A DNA stretch of 64,000 nt, taken from assembly GCA_947492585.1 (NCBI GenBank), contig CANLND010000009.1:62001-126000 (forward strand), written 5' to 3'. The stretch's first letter is position 1. Every line of letters starts with the position of its first letter. A model generated the notes under the pieces. That model saw only the letters and a program-made list of their open reading frames with translations. It did not search any database and was not told the origin of the DNA. This stretch comes from an uncultured Paracoccaceae bacterium. Its GTDB lineage: Bacteria; Pseudomonadota; Alphaproteobacteria; Rhodobacterales; Rhodobacteraceae. The position numbers were made by a program, and so were the translations under genes. Below, piece by piece: positions 56,539 to 64,000 of the stretch.

Positions 56539-58083
56539 TCAGAGCCGGATGCCAAGGCTGTGTAAGATCGGCAATTTCTGGTCCTGAAAACGCGTGGCGT
56601 TCAGGACGAGTTCCGCCAAATTTTCATCATCACTTTGCAGGATTTTACCGCCACGCAAGAGCCGCTGCCCTTGTGGGGCGAGAATGGTCCACGCCAGTTC
56701 GGCCCACTCCTGCGGTGTTTGCAAACCCTCGGCAAGGGCCAACAAAAACAGTTGTTCAAAACGATCAACCGCATGGCCGCTGCCCGTCACCGGTGAGGCG
56801 AGAAAGCGCAGGGTCTCGCTGTCTTCGGCACGGGTGCAGATGGCGCGATTTAGGCTGGCACACTGCGCCGCGCGGGCATCATACCCCTCCTGCGGTAAGG
56901 CGGGGCTGATCACGCCTTCGCCGATCAGGATCCGCAACAGGCGCAGAATGTCGCCCCAGCTTTGCGCCCCAAACACGCCTGCGCCCAGCAGATCCTTGAC
57001 CGACACCGGGCCATCTCGCAACGCGTCCAGAACCGGGCGCAGCACGGCCTCGTCCAATGTAACAGCCCCTTGCCGCCACATGATCGCCAACGGGTCGTCG
57101 GTGATGTGACGGGTCAGCACCAGCCGCGTGTTAAACCAGCCCCCAACCGCGCTGCGTTCCGTATGCGGCACCTCGCCCTTGCGGTACAGATCACAGCGAA
57201 ACTGCTCATTCACCATAATGTCGCGCAGCGCTTCACGGCGCACCGGGTCACGCTCGTCGGTCAGCATTGCCGCCTGTTCAGTTGTGACGCAAATATCATC
57301 TACCTGATCCAACGTGTTGCAAGGGCCGATAAATTTCAGCTTCGCCCCTCCGAGTTCCGCAGCCACATCTTCAAAATGGAACGGTGTCCAGTCGCGGTTT
57401 AGGTATTCATGGGCCACATAGTTATGCGGCATGGACCCCATCTGTTTCAGGCGTTTGCGCACCGCGCGGTTGCCACTGAAATACCCCGCCTGCGCGGCCT
57501 CCAGTTTGCGCGCAAAGGCGATGGCATTGTCGATACGTTCAGACGGCGTGCCTGTTTCCAACGCAGCGCGGCTGGAAATCAACCGCCGCAACGGCAAGGC
57601 AGACGCCCAGCCCGGCAAGGTGTTGTAGCTGACATAGACCAGCCCGCCGGGTTTCAGATGACTGGCGATAAAGCGCAAAATGTGTTGACGATTTTCCGAC
57701 GACACCCAGCTGAAAATCCCGTGCATCGCAATCACATCGAACTGGCGCGGCAAATCGGGTTCATCGGCAAACGTGTCAAAGGACTGCTCGTAAAAGCTGA
57801 CGTTGGTCAGCCCCGCTTCGGCCGCAAGCGCCTGCGCCCCAGCAATGTGCGAGGGGTTAAAGTCCATCGCGTGAAACTCAATATGGGGATTGGCCGCAGC
57901 CAACAGATTGGTGGTGACCCCCTGCCCGCAGCCCAGCTCACAATAGTTGAGGTTGGGAGAATTCAGCCCATGCTTCTGCCCGCTCGACAGCGCACAAAGC
58001 GCCAAATGCGAGGGGGACAGTTCCTTGTAGAAATCATGGGTATAGTCAACGTCGGCCATATAGCCGGAGGTCCAATCAGTCAC
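56539..58083 (-). CDS. Class I SAM methyltransferase with regulatory domain
   Basis: A 514-residue protein. The first 240 residues form a Rossmann methyltransferase with CELGCGQGVTTNLLAA (SAM motif I), HAMDFNP (motif II) and FDVIAMHGIFSWV. A methyltransferase regulatory domain follows (about 260-345). The rest is helical. The family N terminus (WTSGY.ADVDYTHDFYKEL) supports the GTG start at 58083; an ATG at 58059 is the alternative. The substrate is unknown. It stands alone. Confidence 0.9.
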   Translation of the reverse strand: MTDWTSGYMADVDYTHDFYKELSPSHLALCALSSGQKHGLNSPNLNYCELGCGQGVTTNLLAAANPHIEFHAMDFNPSHIAGAQALAAEAGLTNVSFYEQSFDTFADEPDLPRQFDVIAMHGIFSWVSSENRQHILRFIASHLKPGGLVYVSYNTLPGWASALPLRRLISSRAALETGTPSERIDNAIAFARKLEAAQAGYFSGNRAVRKRLKQMGSMPHNYVAHEYLNRDWTPFHFEDVAAELGGAKLKFIGPCNTLDQVDDICVTTEQAAMLTDERDPVRREALRDIMVNEQFRCDLYRKGEVPHTERSAVGGWFNTRLVLTRHITDDPLAIMWRQGAVTLDEAVLRPVLDALRDGPVSVKDLLGAGVFGAQSWGDILRLLRILIGEGVISPALPQEGYDARAAQCASLNRAICTRAEDSETLRFLASPVTGSGHAVDRFEQLFLLALAEGLQTPQEWAELAWTILAPQGQRLLRGGKILQSDDENLAELVLNATRFQDQKLPILHSLGIRL

Positions 58084-58286
58084 GTATTTAGCCTGTGTGT
58101 TGCATTCTGCTCCTGCACCTCATGGGTGCGTCAGATACCCTACTGACAACAGAGTTAACGGAGCGTGAAAGGGGCGCCCAGAGCAGATGAGATTTCCGTG
58201 ATCACCCCCGGAATTTGAAACAGGCCGCCTAAGCAGGCTGAATGTCATCGGCCGGATGGTCGGCCACACATGTGAAAGAGATGTTC

Positions 58287-58327
58287 GGAGGAGACCACTG
58301 GAATGGGAAACAGACATGGTCTCCTCC
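58287..58327. repeat. 11 bp perfect inverted repeat
   Basis: GGAGGAGACCA (58287-58297) and TGGTCTCCTCC (58317-58327) with a 19 bp spacer, in non-coding DNA. It could be a stem-loop that masks GGAGGAG or a regulator site. Confidence 0.65.
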
Positions 58328-58368
58328 TGTGGCAGTCCTACAAGAGGCTATCAGCAGAACCGGCCCTT

Positions 58369-58378
58369 GGGGGGGGGG
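58369..58378 (+). repeat. Homopolymer run of ten G
   Basis: An uninterrupted G10 tract about 205 bp before the lytic transglycosylase start, in non-coding DNA. Such tracts are prone to slippage. Confidence 0.85.
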
Positions 58379-58583
58379 AAGTGCCTCGGTCTTCGCAGAC
58401 AATTTGCGACATTGTGGGGAAATTAACAAATCCTTAGAAAAAGCAATTAAGCTAAAATTTGCTCAAATCTTTAAAATCGGTGGGGGTCCGCCGACGCTGC
58501 TTTTCCCCCTTAGACCGCCGCCCGCGCTGACCTAGTTTGAAGAACAGCAGCCCCACAGGTTGCGGATTTATCTGGAGATCCAT

Positions 58584-59057
58584 TTGAAACGCAGAACTTT
58601 TCTGGCCATGCTCAGCTGGCCCCTGGTTGTCACCGCCTGCGGTGCAAAGGCGCCGGCTGAAACCCCCGCTCCGGTCTATGCCCCGCCCCTGTTTCCAAAT
58701 GAAACACCTGAGCTGCGCAAAAAGATCAACCATTGGGCGGATTTCTACGAGGTGCCGCGCAGTCTCGTGCACAAATTGGCAATACGGGAAAGCACGCATC
58801 GCCCACATGCGATCAACCGGCCCTATTATGGGTTGCTACAGATCTTGCCCGCGACGGCGCGTTCCATGGGGTTTGACGGTGCTCCCCAGGACCTGTTGGA
58901 TGCCGACACCAATTTACAGTTCGCGGTCAGATATTTGCGTGGTGCATGGTTGTTGTCAGACGGGGACGAAGCGACAGCGATTAAACATTATTCACGTGGC
59001 TACTGGCACGAAGCCAAACGTCGCGGAATGCTGAAAGAGACCGGTCTGGTCCCTTGA
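58584..59057 (+). CDS. Lipoprotein lytic transglycosylase (SLT domain)
   Basis: A 157-residue outer-membrane-type lipoprotein. A basic N terminus (KRRTF) and a hydrophobic stretch end in the lipobox VTAC. The SLT domain shows the catalytic Glu in LAIRESTHRPHAIN, YYGLLQILPATARSMGF and NLQFAVRYLRGAW. It cuts peptidoglycan strands to anhydromuropeptides. The TTG at 58584 follows GGAG by seven bases and gives a normal lipoprotein signal; a TTG at 58560 is possible but weaker. Confidence 0.9.
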   Translation: MKRRTFLAMLSWPLVVTACGAKAPAETPAPVYAPPLFPNETPELRKKINHWADFYEVPRSLVHKLAIRESTHRPHAINRPYYGLLQILPATARSMGFDGAPQDLLDADTNLQFAVRYLRGAWLLSDGDEATAIKHYSRGYWHEAKRRGMLKETGLVP

Positions 59058-59170
59058 CCCTATCGTGGCTTAAAGAGACAGTATTAAAATCAAACGTCTG
59101 CGCCGGGGCTGTCATCGGGCGACCGCGCAGACTGACCAAGTGATAATATTTCTCAAGACTGGAGCCTATC

Positions 59171-61129
59171 ATGCCCATTCAACTTGACCGTCGGTCTTTT
59201 CTTGCCGGCACCGCTGGTCTCATTGCGCTGCATCCGTTTTCCGTTCAGGCCGCAACCAATCAGGTGCACCTGCGCCTGATGGAAACCACTGATCTGCACG
59301 TGCATGTTTTTCCTTATGATTATTACGCTGACAAACCCCGTGATACCGTGGGTCTGGCCCGCACCGCGTCGATCGTAAAAGACATCCGTGCCGAGGCAAC
59401 CAATTCACTGCTGCTGGACAATGGTGACTTTTTGCAGGGCAACCCGATGGGCGACTACATCGCCTATGAAAAGGGCCTAAAGGAAGGCGACACCCACCCG
59501 GTGATCGCTGCCATGAACACTGTCGGCTTTGATGCCTCCACCTTGGGCAACCATGAATTCAACTACGGTCTAGAGTTTCTGGGCAAAGCGCTGGCTGGCG
59601 CGCAGTTCCCTGTTGTCTGTGCCAACATCGCCAAAGAAACCGGTGCCACCCCGCGCGACGATAAAACCCTGCTGAAACCATATGTGATCATGGAACGCAC
59701 CGTCACCGACGGCGCTGGCAACCAGCACATGATCAAGGTGGGCCTGATTGGCTTTGTGCCTCCACAGGTTATGAACTGGGACCGCCGCCATCTGGAAGGC
59801 AATGTGCAGGCGCGCGACATTCTGGAATGTGCCCGTGCCTATGTACCTGAAATGAAGGAAAAAGGCGCGGACATCATCATCGCGCTGTCGCATTCCGGCA
59901 TTGGCGAGGCGAACGAAACCGAGGGCATGGAAAACGCATCCGTACCGCTGGCCGCGGTCGAGGGCATTGATGCCATCATGACCGGACACTCGCACCTTGT
60001 GTTCCCGTCTTCCAAATACGCCGATTTCGCCGGTGTCGACGCCGACACAGGCACCATCCACGGCAAGCCTGCTACTATGGGCGGCTACTGGGGCAGCCAC
60101 ATGGGTCTGATCGACCTGATGCTAGAGCGTGACGGCAACGGCTGGCGCGTTGTGGGTCACGCCTCCGAAGCGCGCCCAATCTCGAAACGCAACGAGGACC
60201 GCTCAACCACTGCGCTCGTCGAGAGTGCCGCCCCCGTACTGGCCGCGGCTCAGGCCGATCACGACGCCACTCTGGCCTATGTGCGCCGCGCCGTCGGCAA
60301 AACCGACGCTCCACTCCACAGCTATTTCGCGCTGGTGGCGGATGATCCCTCGGTGCAAATCGTGTCCATCGCGCAAACATGGTACATTCAACAGATGTTG
60401 AAAGGGACTGAGCACGAAGGTCTGCCCATTCTGTCGGCCGCAGCTCCGTTTAAGGCCGGCGGCCGTGGCGGTCCTGAATACTACACCGACGTGCCAAAAG
60501 GATCCGTTGCAATCAAGAACGTTGCCGATCTGTATCTCTACCCCAACACAGTGCGTGCGGTGCGCGTGACGGGTCAGCAGGTCAAGGGCTGGCTGGAACG
60601 CTCCGCAGGGGCCTTTAATCAGATCGAAGCAGGTAAAGATGATCAGCTGCTGCTGAACGAAGACTTCCGCTCGTACAACTTTGATGTGATCGATGGTGTC
60701 ACTTATGAAATCGACCTGTCGCAACCGTCGATGTTTGGGCCCAAAGGCGAGCTTGTGAACGCAGATGCCAACCGTATCGTGAACCTGATGTTCAATGGGG
60801 CGCCTTTGGACATGGATGCGGAGTTCATCATCGCCACCAACAACTACCGCGCCAGCGGGGGCGGAAAGTTCCCCGGCGCGCTGGGCGACACCATTGTGTT
60901 TGAAGGCCCCGACACCAACCGCGACGTCATCGTGCGGTACATCGTCGAAAAAGGCACCATCAGCCCGCGCGCAGACGCAAACTGGAGGTTCGCCCCGCTG
61001 CCCGGCACCAGTGTGCTGTTCGACACCGGCCCAAAGGCCGCAGCCTATGCAGACAGTGTACCGGGTGTTTCCATTGCACCAGCGGGCGACGGCCCCGACG
61101 GTTTCGCGCGGTTCAAGATCTCTCTTTAA
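59171..61129 (+). CDS. cpdB: 2',3'-cyclic-nucleotide 2'-phosphodiesterase/3'-nucleotidase
   Basis: A 652-residue periplasmic enzyme that hydrolyses extracellular cyclic nucleotides and 3'-nucleotides for phosphate and nucleoside scavenging. It has a Tat-type signal (DRRSFLAG, hydrophobic core, cut near residue 27). Metallophosphatase motifs are DLHVHV, DNGDFLQGNP, GNHEFNYG, and GHSHLVF; the nucleotidase C-terminal domain has NNYRASGGGKFPG. GGAGCC lies before the ATG. Monocistronic with its own terminator. Confidence 0.95.
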   Translation: MPIQLDRRSFLAGTAGLIALHPFSVQAATNQVHLRLMETTDLHVHVFPYDYYADKPRDTVGLARTASIVKDIRAEATNSLLLDNGDFLQGNPMGDYIAYEKGLKEGDTHPVIAAMNTVGFDASTLGNHEFNYGLEFLGKALAGAQFPVVCANIAKETGATPRDDKTLLKPYVIMERTVTDGAGNQHMIKVGLIGFVPPQVMNWDRRHLEGNVQARDILECARAYVPEMKEKGADIIIALSHSGIGEANETEGMENASVPLAAVEGIDAIMTGHSHLVFPSSKYADFAGVDADTGTIHGKPATMGGYWGSHMGLIDLMLERDGNGWRVVGHASEARPISKRNEDRSTTALVESAAPVLAAAQADHDATLAYVRRAVGKTDAPLHSYFALVADDPSVQIVSIAQTWYIQQMLKGTEHEGLPILSAAAPFKAGGRGGPEYYTDVPKGSVAIKNVADLYLYPNTVRAVRVTGQQVKGWLERSAGAFNQIEAGKDDQLLLNEDFRSYNFDVIDGVTYEIDLSQPSMFGPKGELVNADANRIVNLMFNGAPLDMDAEFIIATNNYRASGGGKFPGALGDTIVFEGPDTNRDVIVRYIVEKGTISPRADANWRFAPLPGTSVLFDTGPKAAAYADSVPGVSIAPAGDGPDGFARFKISL

Positions 61130-61151
61130 GCGCATTAAACATGACAACCTT

Positions 61152-61180
61152 AGCCGCTCCCGATTGGGGGCGGCTTTTTT
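61152..61180 (+). terminator. Intrinsic terminator of cpdB
   Basis: AGCCGCTCCC pairs with GGGGGCGGCT (one G-T pair) around a four-base loop. Six T follow. Confidence 0.9.
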
Positions 61181-61320
61181 GTTTCTGTCCCTTGGCCAGA
61201 CCATGGGTGGATTGGGGGTCCTAAATACTCCCGCTAGGAGTCAGTAAATATTTACCACTCCCCCTTAGGTTGCTTTGGTCTGATTTCTTCGCCATGCAGT
61301 TCCAGCCAACGAGTGACCAC

Positions 61321-63213
61321 ATGAGAAAATTGTTCCAAACCAAATCCATCATGTTCAAGATCGCCACTCCAATTCCGGTGGTCATTCTGCTGGCAGTGGT
61401 GGCCGCCGCCATTTTGATCCCAAAAGCCATCAATCAAAACATGCAGGCCGCCGCCACCGAAAGCGCCACGCAAACGGTCAATCAGTTTAAGAAAATCCGC
61501 GCCTACTATACCAAATATGTCATCTCTGATGTGAAAGGTTCCGGCACGCTTAAGCCAGGGATCGATCATAAAGAAGATCCAAATGTTGTGCCCCTTCCCG
61601 CGACGTTGGTTCATGACGTCAGCGCCCTGCTGTCCGAGGAAAACACCAGCCTTTCGCTTTACAGCGCCTTTCCATTCCCAAACCGTCAAGACCGCCAACT
61701 CGATCCTTTTATGCAGGAGGCCTGGGACTATCTGACGGCCAACCCTGACGGTGAGTATCAGCGGGTGGAAACCATCGACGGCGCGCCAATCTTGCGCGTT
61801 GCCAAAGCCGATCAAATGGTGTCCGAAATTTGCGTGGCCTGTCACAACACCATCGCCAGCTCCCCCAAAACCGACTGGAAACTGGGCGATGTTCGCGGCA
61901 TCCTTGAGGTGCGCCAAAATATCACCTCGGCTGTGGCCGCCGCTGACAGGCTCACGAATGAAATTTTAGCGGGCATTATCATCGCTGGCGGAATTTTGTT
62001 GACGGCGGCGGTAATGATCGCCCGAAGTCTGAGCAAACCCCTGCGTCGTTTGTGCTTTGACATGGATCTGATCAAAAGCGGTGAGTTCTCTCGTGACATC
62101 CGGGCGGCCCATCGCGGGGATGAAATCGGTGAAATCGGCAAGACTCTGGTGAAAATGAAAGAGGACCTTAGCCAAGCGCGAGAAACGGAAAAGCAACGCG
62201 GCGTTGAACAAGAGCAAACCCAAGCGGTTGTAGATGATTTGCGCGATGGCCTTGCAAATCTCACCAAGAATGACTTTTCCCAGCCCATTCTAAAGGCGTT
62301 CCCACCGAAACATGAGCAGCTTCGCCTCGACTTCAATGACGCGCTTTCTAAGCTGAGCGCGACAATGACACAGATTTCGGCCGCCGCGCGCAGTGTTCAA
62401 AATGGGGCGCGTGAAATAAGTCAGGCCTCGGGTGATCTGTCGTCCCGCACCGAAAGCCAGGCCGCAACGCTGGAGCAAAACTCAGCCGCGCTTGATGAAC
62501 TCACACAAAGCATCACATCAGCTGCTGTTGGTGCAAAAAGTGTAGAAACCGCCATGAGCGACGCCAGAGCAGAAGCTGAAAACAGCCGCGAGGTGGTCGA
62601 CTCTGCCGTAAACACAATGAACGACATTGCGGAATCCTCGCAGCAGATTTCGCAGATCATCTCGGTGATCGACGACATTGCATTTCAAACCAATCTGCTC
62701 GCCCTCAATGCCGGGGTAGAAGCCGCACGCGCAGGCGAAGCGGGACGTGGGTTTGCGGTTGTTGCAAGCGAAGTACGGGCACTGGCCCAACGCTCTTCAG
62801 ATGCGGCGATGGAGATCAAAACACTGATCAACAACAGCTCCGGCCAGGTGGAACATGGCGTAGATCTGGTGGGCAAAGCCGGAGATGCGTTGCAAAACAT
62901 CACCGCACGGGTCAACAAAATTTCCGAACTGGTCACAGAAATCGCAACCGGCGCCGACGAACAATCCCAAAGCGTCGGAGAGATCAACACCGGCGCGCAG
63001 CAGCTTGATCAGGTGACCCAGCAGAACGCGGCAATGGTCGAACAAGTGACCGCTGCGGGGCATATCCTTGATGCGGATGCGACCACGCTGTCCGGGTTGG
63101 TTCAGGGGTTCAAGATCGACACCACGACTGGAGAACGCGGACAACACGGACGGGTCGATGATAACGGCTGGGCCGAGCCTTCGCCCCCAACCTACAGCGC
63201 GGCTGCGTCTTAA
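61321..63213 (+). CDS. Methyl-accepting chemotaxis protein with haem-type CxxCH sensor
   Basis: A 630-residue chemoreceptor. A first membrane helix (about 16-35) is followed by a periplasmic DUF3365/Tll0287-like domain (about 40-205). In it Cys171, Cys174 and His175 form CVACH, a c-type haem attachment motif. Then come a second helix (about 213-233), a HAMP domain, and the MCP signalling domain with [24 protein letters not shown] (in part) at its tip. Redox, oxygen or NO sensing is a sensible inference. No C-terminal CheR pentapeptide is seen. The ATG at 61321 is the best start; 61294 and 61270 are alternatives. It is not in a chemotaxis operon here. Confidence 0.92.
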   Translation: MRKLFQTKSIMFKIATPIPVVILLAVVAAAILIPKAINQNMQAAATESATQTVNQFKKIRAYYTKYVISDVKGSGTLKPGIDHKEDPNVVPLPATLVHDVSALLSEENTSLSLYSAFPFPNRQDRQLDPFMQEAWDYLTANPDGEYQRVETIDGAPILRVAKADQMVSEICVACHNTIASSPKTDWKLGDVRGILEVRQNITSAVAAADRLTNEILAGIIIAGGILLTAAVMIARSLSKPLRRLCFDMDLIKSGEFSRDIRAAHRGDEIGEIGKTLVKMKEDLSQARETEKQRGVEQEQTQAVVDDLRDGLANLTKNDFSQPILKAFPPKHEQLRLDFNDALSKLSATMTQISAAARSVQNGAREISQASGDLSSRTESQAATLEQNSAALDELTQSITSAAVGAKSVETAMSDARAEAENSREVVDSAVNTMNDIAESSQQISQIISVIDDIAFQTNLLALNAGVEAARAGEAGRGFAVVASEVRALAQRSSDAAMEIKTLINNSSGQVEHGVDLVGKAGDALQNITARVNKISELVTEIATGADEQSQSVGEINTGAQQLDQVTQQNAAMVEQVTAAGHILDADATTLSGLVQGFKIDTTTGERGQHGRVDDNGWAEPSPPTYSAAAS

Positions 63214-63380
63214 TCACCTAAACACCGAAAGGGCTGCCTTCCTCAGGCGGTCTTTTCAAACATTGACCATCAGTTGAGCGCGACTATTTTTTTAAAACGA
63301 AATGCTTGCCTCGTTTACCTGACGTTCACCCGGACCACGCAATGGTGCGCAAGTGATTAAAACGTAAGGTAAAATGGACT

Positions 63381-64000
63381 ATGAAGACCTTTGCAATTAC
63401 AGCCGTTGTCGCCGTGCTTGCCTCCTCTGTCGGAGCCACCGAAATCAAATTGGTGCAGGACGTCGCCTACCCGCCCTATACCTACGCTGAGGGTGGAACG
63501 CCAAAAGGGATCATCGCGGACATCGTAAACGAAGCCAACAGCCGCATGGATGGCTACAATATTACCGTAGAAGCCATGCCCTGGTCCCGTGCGCTGGCAA
63601 CGGTCGAAGGCGGCGCCGCGCAGGGTTTGCTCGGCACCTACTACCGCCCTTCGGTACGCCCGTGGATTTCTGATTACTCGGTACCGACCCTCGAGGAGGT
63701 GGTCAGCGTATATTGCCACACAGGCGTGGCACAGGCATCGTGGCGCTTTCCTGAAGATTTCAAAGGGCTGACGTTTGGCAACAATCGCGGCTATGGATCC
63801 GCCGGAGCACGGTTTTTTGAGATGGTCGACGCAGGCGAGATCAAGCTGCAAGAGGTTGACTCGACTGTGCAGAACATCATGAAGCTGGCAGGCGGGCGTG
63901 TCGATTGCTATGTGCAAGAACGTCTGAATGCTGAAATGGCAATCAATGCCAAAAACGTCGGCGCCAAAATTGAACGCGTGACGGATGTTTCGGTCGAAAA
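63381..64000 (+). CDS. Periplasmic solute-binding protein, family 3 type (partial)
   Basis: The frame is open to the window edge (206 residues seen). It has a Sec signal (about 1-19, ending VGA) and the SBP family 3 opening EIKLVQDVAYPPYTYAEGG, with GIIADIVNEA and MPWSRALATVEGG. FGNNRGYGSAGARFF and CYVQERLNAEMA match the second lobe. It is probably a binding component for amino acids or similar molecules; the ligand is unknown. GTAAGG lies before the ATG at 63381. No transporter subunit is visible within the window. Confidence 0.88.
   Translation, partial: MKTFAITAVVAVLASSVGATEIKLVQDVAYPPYTYAEGGTPKGIIADIVNEANSRMDGYNITVEAMPWSRALATVEGGAAQGLLGTYYRPSVRPWISDYSVPTLEEVVSVYCHTGVAQASWRFPEDFKGLTFGNNRGYGSAGARFFEMVDAGEIKLQEVDSTVQNIMKLAGGRVDCYVQERLNAEMAINAKNVGAKIERVTDVSVE

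Larger units (their letters stand above)
58084..58583. other. 500 bp intergenic region with inverted repeat and G10 tract
   Basis: No gene is supported. It holds an 11 bp inverted repeat (58287-58327), a run of ten G (58369-58378) and an AT-rich stretch (about 58415-58480) likely to include the lipoprotein gene promoter. Confidence 0.6.

Overview
This 64 kb window is a stretch of chromosome from an alphaproteobacterium, most likely a marine member of the Rhodobacterales (Roseobacter group). The evidence is a complete RcGTA-type gene transfer agent cluster, a pyruvate dehydrogenase operon whose E1-beta carries its own lipoyl domain, an M23 peptidase/bactofilin pair, AT-poor coding DNA with GC-rich hairpins between genes, and alphaproteobacterial gene orders such as ftsB-pdhABC and fabD-fabG-acpP-fabF-mltG. 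No tRNA, rRNA, CRISPR array, IS element or integrase was seen. Both edges cut a gene: uvrA on the left and a solute-binding protein on the right.

Layout. 1-13.1 kb (mostly minus strand): uvrA (partial), an MFS transporter, a secreted VWA protein (plus), lpdA, a DUF924 protein, a second MFS transporter, queA and a giant AsmA-like envelope protein. 13.2-17 kb (plus): a BCP peroxiredoxin, a DUF455 ferritin-like protein, and an overlapping M23 peptidase/bactofilin pair. 17.4-22.5 kb (plus): two tandem RTX calcium-binding repeat proteins that share a non-repeat N-terminal region. 22.5-29.5 kb: two overlapping cyclophilins (minus), pgk, an FtsB/DivIC-like protein and pdhA-pdhB-pdhC. 29.6-45.2 kb (minus): cysE, then the whole GTA structural cluster read g1 to g15, plus a small trailing gene. 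45.5-51.7 kb (minus): mltG, fabF, acpP, fabG and fabD, with a PilZ-like membrane protein inserted on the opposite strand. 52-64 kb: a cytochrome b561-YceI fusion, a stand-alone YceI protein, a small membrane protein, rpsF-rpsR-rplI, a methyltransferase with a regulatory domain, a lipoprotein lytic transglycosylase, a Tat-exported cyclic-nucleotide phosphodiesterase, a chemoreceptor with a CxxCH haem motif, and the start of a solute-binding protein.

How it fits together. lpdA (E3) lies 20 kb from pdhABC (E1/E2), but both have the same palindrome, TAGTTTA-N4-TAAACTA, about 40 bp before the start codon. This suggests one regulator controls the whole complex. The GTA cluster looks intact, with every g1-g15 counterpart open. 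It is split by a strong intrinsic terminator between the large terminase gene and the portal gene. Envelope and cell-shape functions recur (AsmA-like, M23/bactofilin, FtsB, MltG, lytic transglycosylase). The most novel-looking items are the shared N-terminal region of the RTX pair, the pdh/lpd operator, the terminator inside the GTA operon, a possible small RNA near 8.5 kb, and the secreted/transmembrane PilZ-like protein inside the fab cluster.
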